Positions 23,175 through 31,308 of a stretch of 64,000 nt of DNA are shown piece by piece. The stretch is from a virus. The stretch spans positions 1-64,000 of IMG/VR virus record IMGVR_UViG_3300047476_001203. One strand, written 5' to 3'. The stretch's first letter is position 1. Each line of letters begins with the position of its first letter. Both the position numbers and the translations under genes were made by a program. The notes below the pieces were generated by a model. It saw only the letters and a program-made list of their open reading frames with translations. It did not search any database and was not told the DNA's origin.

Positions 23175-23760
23175 AATTCATTTTTTTTGATTGGTATATT
23201 ACTTTATTCATAATAACTGTTTCTTTTTTTATTATCTCATTAAAATATATCCACTCATTTGGATATTCTTTTTTAAGTTTAATTAATAATTCTGGTTTTG
23301 TTAAGTGTAATTTATTATTTAAAAAATCATACTCTTCTTTTTTATGTGGAAACTTATTGTTGAATAATTTTGACAAGTTTTTCAAATTAACAAAATCAAA
23401 ATTTCTCTCCATATTTGGTATGTCTTCGTACAATTTTTCCCATAAATTTAATGACCAATGTTCTCCATAATTTATTTTAAATCTATCAACTATCGGTTTT
23501 AAATTTAATGATTCTAAATTCTTTTCTCTAGCATATGTTAGGACTTCAGTATGTAAAGCGGTTATGAAATGTTCACTTGGTTCTCTATAAAGAAAATAGT
23601 TTATTTTATCTTTACCAATATACAATTTACTAAGTTCATAATGTGATTCGTACTTTGAAAATCCTAAAGGTTCTGTATAGTCAGCTAACCATCGAGTACC
23701 ACATTTTAATGGTGCCGTAATATTAAATCCTCCACTATACCAATACCTCTTTAATATCAT
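23164..23760 (-). CDS. Sulfotransferase-like protein 1
   Basis: 198 residues. The segment APLKCGTRWL near residues 16-25 resembles the PAPS-binding 5' loop (P-x-x-G-T-x-x-L), and YREPSEHFITALH fits the later 3'-phosphate-binding strand with its Arg. The rest is charged and helical. It would move sulfate or another group from a nucleotide donor. One of four such proteins here. The assignment rests on two short motifs. Confidence 0.78.
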   Translation of the reverse strand: MILKRYWYSGGFNITAPLKCGTRWLADYTEPLGFSKYESHYELSKLYIGKDKINYFLYREPSEHFITALHTEVLTYAREKNLESLNLKPIVDRFKINYGEHWSLNLWEKLYEDIPNMERNFDFVNLKNLSKLFNNKFPHKKEEYDFLNNKLHLTKPELLIKLKKEYPNEWIYFNEIIKKETVIMNKVIYQSKKMNYGL

Positions 23761-23762
23761 TA

Positions 23763-24428
23763 TTAATAAAACTTTCTCAATACTTCAATCACATCCCAAG
23801 CATCTTCCAATGCGTTATGTGTAACAATACCCTTAACCCCAGCACGTTCTTTACAAGTTGTTAAATTTGGTAATGACTTATCGTTCACCCAATCAACCAT
23901 TAAGATTGCAGGGTCCAATACTCTTTGACGTGTACGAATTAACTTTTGCCACCAAGGAAGTTCTTGTAGGAATAGTTTATCGAATGTTCCGAAGTTTTTA
24001 CCTGCAACATTCAATGTGATTGGTTTAGTTGCTCCATTAATTACAGGTTTAAGATATCCACCACCCATTTGAACATATCCTCCACTATTACTTCCTTGGA
24101 AATATCCATTCCTTTCTAACCACCAATAGAATTCTTTAACGACATCATCTTCTTTATAGAAACTATAACCACTATGGGTGTCGAGGTTTTGTTTGGTCTC
24201 ATCATCACCTTCAAGGTAGTCACCAATCATAGAGATAAGTTCCTTATTCATTGTAAGTGCTCTCGGTGAACCAACGATTTCATTCTGAAGAACAACTGCA
24301 TTGAACTTAGGACAATCTTCGTACGGTAATTTGTTTTCAGTATCTTCGATGATGGCACCGATGGATAATACTTTGTGTTTCTCGTGGTCAAGACCGGATG
24401 TCTCAATATCAATTGATACGTAAATCAT
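23763..24428 (-). CDS. DnaQ-like 3'-5' exonuclease (DEDDh)
   Basis: 221 residues. VSIDIETSGLD carries the first Asp-x-Glu pair, FGTFDKLFL and LDPAILMVDWV carry the middle Asp residues, and THNALEDAWDV carries the terminal His and Asp, so the DEDDh set is complete. It should trim nucleic acid 3' ends or act as RNase T-type nuclease. It overlaps the small membrane protein gene by 20 bases. Confidence 0.9.
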   Translation of the reverse strand: MIYVSIDIETSGLDHEKHKVLSIGAIIEDTENKLPYEDCPKFNAVVLQNEIVGSPRALTMNKELISMIGDYLEGDDETKQNLDTHSGYSFYKEDDVVKEFYWWLERNGYFQGSNSGGYVQMGGGYLKPVINGATKPITLNVAGKNFGTFDKLFLQELPWWQKLIRTRQRVLDPAILMVDWVNDKSLPNLTTCKERAGVKGIVTHNALEDAWDVIEVLRKFY

Positions 24429-24585
24429 TTTTTATGAAATTAAAGGTGTGAATAACAGATGTAAAAAATATAACAAAAAAAATCAACAATCCAAAATCCG
24501 TATTGATTTTTGGGTAAAAAATGATGAACAATCCGGGTGATGCCATCACTAAGAGTACTTTAAGGAATTTACTTGTATTTTTCAT
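24409..24585 (-). CDS. Small two-helix membrane protein
   Basis: 58 residues from the ATG of MKNTSKFLKV. Two hydrophobic segments are joined by KINTDF. It is directly preceded by a clear promoter element, so it begins a transcript that also carries the exonuclease. Function unknown. Confidence 0.72.
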   Translation of the reverse strand: MKNTSKFLKVLLVMASPGLFIIFYPKINTDFGLLIFFVIFFTSVIHTFNFIKNDLRIN

Positions 24586-24602
24586 AATATTCAATTAAAA
24601 TA

Positions 24603-24632
24603 CAAATATAAAATATATTCTTGAATAACAAA
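24603..24632 (-). promoter_or_regulatory. Bacteroidota-type promoter (TTTG-N18-TATATTTG)
   Basis: Minus strand TTTG, 18-base spacer, perfect TATATTTG. It sits immediately after the terminator hairpin of the upstream gene and about 18 bases before the next ATG. Confidence 0.7.
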
Positions 24633-24656
24633 AAAAAACCTCACATTTGTGAGGTT
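24633..24656 (-). terminator. Intrinsic terminator, 8-bp stem
   Basis: AACCTCAC-ATTT-GTGAGGTT forms a perfect hairpin; on the minus strand it is followed by a run of about nine T. It ends the transcript of the 80-residue gene upstream. Confidence 0.88.
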
Positions 24657-24662
24657 AATTTT

Positions 24663-24905
24663 TTACATAAATAATTGATGTTTGGAGTGTAGTTTCATAA
24701 CGTGTTTACAATCAGGTAGATTGTCCTTTCCTTCACACCATCTAATTGCTAAATTTGTAAGTAAAGATGCATCATCACGAGACATTGAAACTTCACTTTC
24801 TTTATTAGATTGGTAATTTTTCAACATTTCATCCCAAGTATAGTCTTCGACTAATTTTACTACATTTTTAAGTTGTGATTCGGTAATTGCTATTTTCTTT
24901 CCCAT
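24663..24905 (-). CDS. Small protein with tag-like N terminus, unknown function
   Basis: 80 residues starting MGKKIAITESQLKNVVKLVE. N termini of the form '[IL]TES[DQ]L..[IV]V..V' occur on many unrelated phage proteins in my experience and look like a targeting peptide. The body is short with a CEGKDNLPDC pair. It is followed at once by a terminator. Function unknown. Confidence 0.8.
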   Translation of the reverse strand: MGKKIAITESQLKNVVKLVEDYTWDEMLKNYQSNKESEVSMSRDDASLLTNLAIRWCEGKDNLPDCKHVMKLHSKHQLFM

Positions 24906-24934
24906 TTGATATATGTTTTTTTTATAATATTTTA

Positions 24935-26236
24935 TTAATCAAGATTAGTAACGTCGCTTGGTTCAATTAATAATTTTTCAAGGACACTATCAGGACTAAC
25001 CTCTAAAATTCTAGATGTTAATTCTTGGAATAACTCTAAGTATAGTTGTTTGAATATGTCCTCATTCTCAACACAATTCATTGAATTTGGGTCCATATCA
25101 CCAAGTGGATATGTTACACTTGCCCTAATTGGGTCAAATAAATTTCCTCTTTTAGATGCGAATGTTTGTTGGACTGTTCTAACCGAATTTGTTGCGGTGA
25201 ATATTGCGTTTAATTTATAAACATCACCTGTAACGTTTCCAATAACGGTTAAGTCAGAAATAACGTTAAATGCTTTCTCACCTCTTTGAACTGCTTGTTT
25301 AAATAATTTATAAACCGGTGTTAATTCAAATTGTGATTTGTCATATGCTCTTTGTGATGGGTCCCACTTTCCACCTGAGTAAACTTGACCAGCATAATTT
25401 CTAACCATTTTACTTGGGTCCGGTCTCTTGCCTTTTGGTTTTTCTCCCATCTCTAAAGACCCTCTAAAATTAAGAATTTTTTCAATTGCGTCTTGAATAT
25501 CATCATCATCTCTAACAGTGTGATAATTGAAGTATATCTCAGGTCCACAAAACTTAGATTCTTTATTTCTATATGGAGATAAAATATTAATGTTTGATGT
25601 TGGTTCAGTAAAAGTTGATTCTCCCTTTAATTCAGGAATTCCACATTTATCCAAATGTGTTATTATACTTTTTTGATTAAAGAACGCATTAATTAATGGG
25701 TTTACAAGTGTTCTCTTAGCTCTAGCATCTTTCGCACTTAACTCAAGTCTTTCTCTTACTTTGGCTCTTTGTTCCTCATCTTCTTTATTCCAACCGAATT
25801 TCTTTTGTCTTGCCGCTAATTTATCAATTCTTCTATCCACTTTTACTTCGGTGTCAACGGCACCGCCATATTTCGTACCGTACTTCGGTGTTCTCGGTGG
25901 TGCGGTGAATGTACTAATCACATTATTATTTTGGTCAATCTCAATATATCTCGTTTCTTTTTTTCCATTTTCTAAATTGAGAAATTGTAGTAATCGATGT
26001 TCCAATGGACCGGTTCTCAATTTATGAGCCTTAATGATACCTGGTTCTAATTGCTCACCTGTCTTTGAATCAATAGCATTTACAGGAATTCCTCTTATAG
26101 AATCCACGTTAAATGTCATTTGTTGGGGTAATTGAGAGGGAACCCACATAGCGTTAAGGGCCATTTCCGATAACTCATAGCTTTGAACTTCTTCAAGTAT
26201 GAGTTTAGATATAAATTCTTTAGTTAAAAATTCCAT
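24935..26236 (-). CDS. Hypothetical 433-residue protein, possibly virion-associated
   Basis: Starts MEFLTKEFISKLILEEVQSY, an amphipathic helix followed by SEM, similar in style to short targeting peptides of phage prohead proteins. A long soluble body follows with no recognised domain; notable are APPRTPKYGTKYGG and a basic stretch KVDRRIDKLAARQKK. The single gene sits behind a promoter-like AT box and next to the cell-wall hydrolase. A structural or DNA-packaging-associated role is only inference. Confidence 0.82.
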   Translation of the reverse strand: MEFLTKEFISKLILEEVQSYELSEMALNAMWVPSQLPQQMTFNVDSIRGIPVNAIDSKTGEQLEPGIIKAHKLRTGPLEHRLLQFLNLENGKKETRYIEIDQNNNVISTFTAPPRTPKYGTKYGGAVDTEVKVDRRIDKLAARQKKFGWNKEDEEQRAKVRERLELSAKDARAKRTLVNPLINAFFNQKSIITHLDKCGIPELKGESTFTEPTSNINILSPYRNKESKFCGPEIYFNYHTVRDDDDIQDAIEKILNFRGSLEMGEKPKGKRPDPSKMVRNYAGQVYSGGKWDPSQRAYDKSQFELTPVYKLFKQAVQRGEKAFNVISDLTVIGNVTGDVYKLNAIFTATNSVRTVQQTFASKRGNLFDPIRASVTYPLGDMDPNSMNCVENEDIFKQLYLELFQELTSRILEVSPDSVLEKLLIEPSDVTNLD

Positions 26237-26309
26237 TATGTTTTGGTTTTATTCTATAAATATACCAAAACGTACTTTAATTCTTTATATTAGTAAAGCA
26301 ATAGGAACT

Positions 26310-26456
26310 TTATTTCTTTTTCTTGAATAGGTCTGATAGTTTTTTACCCGGTTTTAGAATTTTACCTGTGTTTTCGTCCATCATAGGTGCTCTGTAGATT
26401 TCAAAAGCAGTCCATAGACCTACCACTATCATACCAATTCCAATGTAGAAAAACAT
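26310..26456 (-). CDS. Very small membrane protein
   Basis: 48 residues: MFFYIGIGMIVVGLWTAFEI, one N-terminal helix, then a polar basic tail ending FKKKK. The clean ATG frame ends before an AT-rich gap of about 70 bases that holds a TATTTATA-type element. Function unknown. Confidence 0.6.
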   Translation of the reverse strand: MFFYIGIGMIVVGLWTAFEIYRAPMMDENTGKILKPGKKLSDLFKKKK

Positions 26457-26458
26457 AT

Positions 26459-26731
26459 TTATTCAGTTTCGTGATTAAGGTAATTCTCGTATTCGAGTTG
26501 AAGATTTTTGTGTTTTTCGAAGAAAAAGTCTCGAGTGAGCTCGTGTCTACCTACTTCAATAGATATAATGAATAGTTCATCGTGTAGACTATCATTTTTC
26601 ATACCGAGTTCATTTATTGTGGATTTTTGTTCTTCGATGGTTGATATGTCATTGTTCCACATAACTGTCATCCACAATAAGATTAATGTCAATAATACAA
26701 TGACACCTTTTAATTTAGTTTCTGATTTCAT
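26459..26731 (-). CDS. Membrane-anchored coiled-coil protein, inner-spanin-like
   Basis: 90 residues from the ATG of MKSETKLKGV; a longer frame would overlap the upstream gene by 52 bases. One N-terminal helix (about 8-25) is followed by a helical periplasm-facing domain with heptad character (TIEEQKSTINELGMKNDSLHDE). Type II topology with a coiled coil, lying just downstream of the wall-hydrolase gene, is what an inner spanin looks like. No matching outer spanin is seen, so this is tentative. Confidence 0.76.
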   Translation of the reverse strand: MKSETKLKGVIVLLTLILLWMTVMWNNDISTIEEQKSTINELGMKNDSLHDELFIISIEVGRHELTRDFFFEKHKNLQLEYENYLNHETE

Positions 26732-26733
26732 AG

Positions 26734-27024
26734 TTATTTGATTTTCCAAAATTGCCACCATTTCTTTTCTTTTGGTGGTAAACATTGTGAGAATGGATTA
26801 TCACCAAACGACACCTTACCATAGTATTTTGATGTCATTATATTTAAAAAAACCTCGTGATATTTTTCGGGTATTGTACTGAAGTCGGCGGTTATCTTAA
26901 CGTCTAGTGTTATGTCATCAGTATTGTCTGTCAGAAGTAATGTGTTTCTTAATTCGACAGGTTTTGACGTGGTCACACCAATGTGGTCACCTTGTCCTAT
27001 ATGTCTTAAATCGAAATTGTTCAT
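26734..27024 (-). CDS. Hypothetical protein, 96 residues
   Basis: Beta-rich body (TLLLTDNTDDITLDVKITADF) with a C-terminal Trp/Lys tail (PPKEKKWWQFWKIK) that could touch membrane. It leads a short operon behind one of the best promoter matches in the window. Function unknown. Confidence 0.78.
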   Translation of the reverse strand: MNNFDLRHIGQGDHIGVTTSKPVELRNTLLLTDNTDDITLDVKITADFSTIPEKYHEVFLNIMTSKYYGKVSFGDNPFSQCLPPKEKKWWQFWKIK

Positions 27025-27028
27025 AAGT

Positions 27029-27059
27029 CAAATATAAGAATATATTTGATAAATCCAAA
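27029..27059 (-). promoter_or_regulatory. Bacteroidota-type promoter (TTTG-N19-TATATTTG)
   Basis: Minus strand TTTGGATTTATC and TATATTTG separated by 19 bases from TTTG, a perfect -33/-7 match, ending about 5 bases before the ATG of the 96-residue gene. Confidence 0.75.
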
Positions 27060-27086
27060 ACAATATTGAAAAATTTTAAGAAATAA

Positions 27087-28682
27087 TTAAGCCATACTAC
27101 TAACAATCTTCTCTATCTTTCTACCCCCTTGGGCAATTAGACTGTTAGATGCCTTATTGGAAGAACTCCAATTCTTTCTTGTTTCAACCGCAATATTTAA
27201 AAGTTCTTTAGGGTCGGTAATTCCTGAAGCCACTTTTTCATTCATAACTCTTGCGAATCTTTGGAACCATCCCGGACCATTCCATACCGCATACACGAAA
27301 TTAAACGTAAGTCCTGGGTCACTCATTACAATTGCTCTTGCCGGTTCGGACATATAACTTCCCATATATTTTTGGAATAATGGTTTCATCATTTTAGGAA
27401 CCAACTCTCTAAGTTTTGATTCTAAAGGACCACCCATATATCCATATTTCCAATTAGTTCTTGCACCCGCTTCATCAATTAGTCTCCAAAACTCTCTAGC
27501 ATCGGGGCCTTGTGTTTCCCAACCACCGGTTTTTCTATCCATACCCATCATAGTCTCACCCGATGCACCATATCTTGAATCTTTGATTCTACCGTCAGCT
27601 AACATATCAGGATGGTAATAACCACCCTCCAAATTATCAATTACGATGTTAGCCATTTTTTCAAAATCAGTTGCTGCAACACCTTTTAAGTCAACCGCAC
27701 CTTTCAGTCCTTTCATAGATGCATTACTTAATTTTGCAATATCTTCTTTTGTGATATTTTTAAGTTTAAGAAGTTCAATCATTTTAAGTAACATCTCCTT
27801 TGATGCTTTAACCATACTCAATGAACTTCCCCCACCTGAGGCTGTTGAACCTCCAGTTGCCTTTGTTAATCCATTTACATAGTCCGCTAAGTTACCACTT
27901 GATAAACCTACGTGAACGTGAGAAGCCATACCTGGTAATGTCATAATCTTACCGATAACATCACCCTCTTTTACTTGGTCTCCTTTTTTTACATTACTTT
28001 CAATATGTGTGTAGAAAACATCTGGTTTACCATCAGAACTTTGTACTTTTACTTGGTCGCCATATATTTTTTTAACACCTACCTTTTTAAGTCCACCACT
28101 ACCTTTAACAAATCCTGTAACCGTTCCATTTGTTATGGAATAAACATCAGTACCTGCAGGTGCTGCGACATCCCAAGCATTATGACTTGGCCATCCTTCA
28201 GCACTATGGGTACCTTGACCTGGATATCCAATCAAAGAACCACCACCCGCACTTGTTAAGTTTACAGCTTCGTTTACTGTTTTACCTGATTGAGTATTGG
28301 TACTACCTGATGTTACATAATCATTTGTGAACTTTTGAACCGCAGCAGCAGTTTCAGGACCAAATAAACCATCAATACCATAATTCGGTAATTCGTATCC
28401 TAATAATTTTAAACCGATTTGCATCGATTCAACTTCATTTTTAAATGTTATTGAACCTTTTTCTTGTTGAGTAATTCCTTCACCAGCAGCAGCCTTCTCT
28501 AAGGTTTCATAAAAGTTAGCTAAGTCATCTTTTACCGTATCTGCCTTCTTTGGGTCTGTACCGTTTTGAGTTGTCCCTGTAGTTGAAGCAACTTCCATTA
28601 CTTTACCCAATAAATCTTCCGATAATATTCCGTAGGTTAATGTATGTATTCTTGTAATTTCCTCAAGTAATGTTCTTTTCAT
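27087..28682 (-). CDS. Cell-wall hydrolase: PG-binding, M23 peptidase and lysozyme-like domains
   Basis: 531 residues. Order: a tag-like N terminus (MKRTLLEEITRIHTLTYG, 1-18), a PG_binding_1 repeat (about 68-115, GYELPNYGIDGLFGPETAAA), an M23 zinc endopeptidase (about 150-275; ligands in PSHNAWDVAAPAG and SHVHVGLS, with YTHIES between), and a C-terminal lysozyme-like domain (about 340-530; NLEGGYYHPDM with a candidate catalytic Glu, then SRYGASGET). M23 cuts peptide stem bonds and the C-terminal domain would cut glycan strands. No signal peptide, so it is either released by a holin or, given the tag, carried in the virion baseplate. Confidence 0.88.
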   Translation of the reverse strand: MKRTLLEEITRIHTLTYGILSEDLLGKVMEVASTTGTTQNGTDPKKADTVKDDLANFYETLEKAAAGEGITQQEKGSITFKNEVESMQIGLKLLGYELPNYGIDGLFGPETAAAVQKFTNDYVTSGSTNTQSGKTVNEAVNLTSAGGGSLIGYPGQGTHSAEGWPSHNAWDVAAPAGTDVYSITNGTVTGFVKGSGGLKKVGVKKIYGDQVKVQSSDGKPDVFYTHIESNVKKGDQVKEGDVIGKIMTLPGMASHVHVGLSSGNLADYVNGLTKATGGSTASGGGSSLSMVKASKEMLLKMIELLKLKNITKEDIAKLSNASMKGLKGAVDLKGVAATDFEKMANIVIDNLEGGYYHPDMLADGRIKDSRYGASGETMMGMDRKTGGWETQGPDAREFWRLIDEAGARTNWKYGYMGGPLESKLRELVPKMMKPLFQKYMGSYMSEPARAIVMSDPGLTFNFVYAVWNGPGWFQRFARVMNEKVASGITDPKELLNIAVETRKNWSSSNKASNSLIAQGGRKIEKIVSSMA

Positions 28683-28709
28683 AATATTATAAATATATGA
28701 ACATCACAA

Positions 28710-28913
28710 TTAATACCCATAATGAGAATCCATATTTCTCTTATGTTGGTGTTTGGGTTTTTCTGGTTTTTCGATATTCCAATCTAAGAAATCTTCTCCT
28801 TTATAATCAGGGTGATTTTTTTGCATATAATCAATACCCCTCACCCAAAAAAATGAGATGATTGCTGCCAATCCAAAACTGCAACCAATTCCAATTAGAT
28901 AACTTTCCATCAT
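28710..28913 (-). CDS. Small single-pass membrane protein
   Basis: 67 residues: MMESYLIGIGCSFGLAAIIS helix, then polar His/Lys-rich tail (KPEKPKHQHKRNMDSHYGY). The 4-base overlap with the HAD gene upstream indicates coupling. It lies upstream of the wall-hydrolase gene, so a lysis link is conceivable. Function unknown. Confidence 0.75.
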   Translation of the reverse strand: MMESYLIGIGCSFGLAAIISFFWVRGIDYMQKNHPDYKGEDFLDWNIEKPEKPKHQHKRNMDSHYGY

Positions 28914-29506
28914 TTGTTTTCTGTTAAGTAGTTTAAAATTTTCTCTTTAATACCTGATTGTTTTATCCCCTCAGTTCTTCTAGTTGTTAGGACAAAATTG
29001 GTTAATCCCCAATCCATTTCCATATCACCCCACGATTCGTGAACTTGAGGGATTCCCATATTCAAATCATCGACAGCAACCCAATGAGTAATCTCAGGAT
29101 GGTCGTGTAGATACTGAGTAATTTCAATTGAACGTTCCTGTTCTAACATCCATCTTGGTGACCAAGCAAATGTGTGTTCATTATAACAAGTACAATCGGA
29201 CACACTTTTAGTAAATCCTATCGGTTTCTTTATAATTCCTTGAGATTCATAATACTCACCCATCTCCTCAACATTCGCCCACTTTTTCCAATCAGACGAA
29301 ACAACAATCTCAGCATCTGTCTCTTCAAGTATTTCATTTAATACCTCAATAGCTTTTTTATTAAAATTATCGAATCTTACATCAACAGGTAAAGATGAAA
29401 CTGATTGACTCAACTTGCGTTTTGCTTTTTGTTGTTTTTTAACTCTACCACCCCACTCGGTTGCTAAACATATCACACCATCGTGGTCAAGAAATATTAC
29501 CTTCAT
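28910..29506 (-). CDS. HAD-superfamily phosphatase of the RNA-repair (SAK) type
   Basis: 198 residues. IFLDHDGVI has the HAD nucleophile and acid pair (D7, D9); VVSSDWKKW is motif II with its Ser; a downstream WVAVDDLNMG is the acidic motif IV. The layout and the NFVLTTRRTEGI end resemble the HAD domain of 'Swiss-army-knife' RNA-repair proteins and related phage orphans. It may remove phosphates from RNA ends or nucleotides. It is not adjacent to the ligase group but lies within 10 kb. Confidence 0.84.
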   Translation of the reverse strand: MKVIFLDHDGVICLATEWGGRVKKQQKAKRKLSQSVSSLPVDVRFDNFNKKAIEVLNEILEETDAEIVVSSDWKKWANVEEMGEYYESQGIIKKPIGFTKSVSDCTCYNEHTFAWSPRWMLEQERSIEITQYLHDHPEITHWVAVDDLNMGIPQVHESWGDMEMDWGLTNFVLTTRRTEGIKQSGIKEKILNYLTENK

Positions 29507-29822
29507 TTTTTCTTCCTTTAATTATTATTCTAAATGTACTAAAAATTCCTAACAACATAAAAATTTGTACGGGCCAAAATGGTAAATTGTGTAACTCGTG
29601 TAACATCCAAAAGATGTTCATAAAAACCCAAGACAACAATGTTAGGTTACTTTCCCTACCATTTTTTTCCTTTATAAAAATATAAATTGTAATGATTGAC
29701 GTTGGGATGACCATAAATGTTGCCATCCACGTAAATTTTAAGCACCAAAATATATCTTTAAACAACCACGAAATTACGTGAATTTCTTGTATATTCCAAT
29801 TTATTTTAGGATATCTAGTCAA
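29487..29822 (-). CDS. Membrane protein with an internal duplication
   Basis: About 111 residues if translation starts at the TTG overlapping the SpeD stop (an earlier TTG is possible; there is no upstream ATG). Two halves repeat the same pattern: VISWLFKDIFWCL and LLSWVFMNIFWML, each followed by further hydrophobic helix, so four transmembrane helices and an inverted or direct repeat are likely. Function unknown. Confidence 0.7.
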   Translation of the reverse strand: MTRYPKINWNIQEIHVISWLFKDIFWCLKFTWMATFMVIPTSIITIYIFIKEKNGRESNLTLLSWVFMNIFWMLHELHNLPFWPVQIFMLLGIFSTFRIIIKGRKNEGNIS

Positions 29823-30231
29823 TATGTTCCGGTTGAGGTGTCCATTTACCTTCAGACGTAATGGCTGGGGTACTATTTCTATCAATCATAACCCACTCCG
29901 CTTCAACGATTCCCCAAGGCTCAAATTGTTCTATAACGTCTTGTAATGTGAAACATTTACAACTGTAAATGTCAAATTGAACCATTGCGGGTTGATGGTG
30001 GTCCCAAATGTGTATTGATGAGTGTGATGTTGCTAATGTTACTGTACCCGTTAAACCTTCATTACCAGGATAATCTACGTAAACACTTGTTGGTCCCCCA
30101 ACAACCTCCATCTTAACTTTGTGAACTAAGTCAACAAACCATTTATTTAAAACTTCTACCTCTTTAGGGGGATTCTTAACCCAAATCTTCATTAAAAGAT
30201 GTTGGTGGTAGGGTTCAAACTTTTCAATCAT
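29815..30231 (-). CDS. speD: S-adenosylmethionine decarboxylase-like protein (SpeD-like)
   Basis: 138 residues, normal for the prokaryotic proenzyme. ATSHSSIHIWDHHQPA carries the Ser self-cleavage site and the following H-x-W strand; FDIYSCKCFTLQD carries the proton-donor Cys. The enzyme self-cleaves to form a pyruvoyl group and decarboxylates S-adenosylmethionine for spermidine synthesis. Phage copies are known in cyanophages; polyamines help neutralise packed DNA. No SpeE is in the window. Confidence 0.88.
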   Translation of the reverse strand: MIEKFEPYHQHLLMKIWVKNPPKEVEVLNKWFVDLVHKVKMEVVGGPTSVYVDYPGNEGLTGTVTLATSHSSIHIWDHHQPAMVQFDIYSCKCFTLQDVIEQFEPWGIVEAEWVMIDRNSTPAITSEGKWTPQPEHID

Positions 30232-30283
30232 ATATGTCTTTTTACATTACATATATATCATAAAAATTGTATTTTTTATAGAA

Positions 30284-30631
30284 TTACCTAAAATAAATTC
30301 TATCGGGAAAATCACCGAAAACAAACTTCGTAACGTCACATAACCACATACTTAAATCATAACTTAATCCCTTATATGACATCAATCTGTACCAACCCCC
30401 CTCACCTAATTCCCAAGCCTCAAGTCTTCCATAATATTCAAATTCCAATACTTCACAATTTTCAAATGGTTTATCCGATAAAATCACGTAAACTTCATTT
30501 TCACCTTGTGATAAAAGCTCCAAAAAAGTGTCAGCCCCTGAAACCATTTGAAGGTCCCAACGTTCCCCTTCCCATTCAGGTATATCTATAAACCATCCGT
30601 AGTTGTCTTTATAGAATCTGTAATGTTTCAT
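30284..30631 (-). CDS. Conserved phage hypothetical protein, 115 residues
   Basis: Very rich in aromatic residues: RFYKDNYGWFIDIPEWEG, later YDLSMWLCDVTKFVFGDFP. DUF-like proteins with this 'YGWFIDIP' opening are common in phages. No motif of known activity. Overlaps the metallopeptidase gene by 4 bases. Confidence 0.82.
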   Translation of the reverse strand: MKHYRFYKDNYGWFIDIPEWEGERWDLQMVSGADTFLELLSQGENEVYVILSDKPFENCEVLEFEYYGRLEAWELGEGGWYRLMSYKGLSYDLSMWLCDVTKFVFGDFPDRIYFR

Positions 30632-31308
30632 TTTGTAAATTTTTTGAAGTTACTAATGAATCCTTTTTCATATTTTTTAAGTTCTTTAGTGTCCAATCCG
30701 TTGTATAAACCGGTTGACATAAAGGCATTAATTTCATCATCAATAATTTTTTTATCATCCACATATCCCATCTTTATTAATTTCTTTTTTAACTTTTCGT
30801 AATGTGATGGTTTTATTTTACTGACAAGTTTTTCAACTTCCTTCTTATATTCTTTATTGGTGTAGTATAGTCCGTGAGCAATTTCGTGGTCTAAAGTTTT
30901 TAGGTCTTTACTACTAGCACCGATTAAATACCAAGGTGTACTTGTACCATTATTTTTATGTTGAGAGTCAAGAGCACAATAGAAGTAAATGTTATTCATT
31001 ACTTCGTCATATTCTGTTTCCTTATAAAAAGTGTCGTTAGCTTTCTCCAACACATTAGATGGGATATTATAACCTGACCAATCTTCTGGATATGTGAACA
31101 CCCTTTTCTTCCAAGCACTTTTATAGAATCTCATATACTCCATCCAACTAAATTTTTTACCTCTAAACTCTTTGTATGGAGATTCATAAAATTCTTGATA
31201 ACGACAAAACAACATTGCCCTGTCATAGTCGTCATCAACTAATACACAATAAATTTTTGGTTTGATTTCTTTAACTTTCCCTTTAACTAAAGGATGTTTA
31301 ATTTTCAT
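30628..31308 (-). CDS. Zinc metallopeptidase-like protein (HExxH)
   Basis: 226 residues. The zinc-binding motif HEIAHG is at residues 141-146 (DHEIAHGLYYT) and a candidate third ligand Glu lies near residue 193 (DDEINAFMSTGL). The basic, non-secreted N-terminal part suggests a cytoplasmic enzyme that cleaves an unknown host or phage protein. Function inferred only from the motif. Confidence 0.82.
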   Translation of the reverse strand: MKIKHPLVKGKVKEIKPKIYCVLVDDDYDRAMLFCRYQEFYESPYKEFRGKKFSWMEYMRFYKSAWKKRVFTYPEDWSGYNIPSNVLEKANDTFYKETEYDEVMNNIYFYCALDSQHKNNGTSTPWYLIGASSKDLKTLDHEIAHGLYYTNKEYKKEVEKLVSKIKPSHYEKLKKKLIKMGYVDDKKIIDDEINAFMSTGLYNGLDTKELKKYEKGFISNFKKFTK

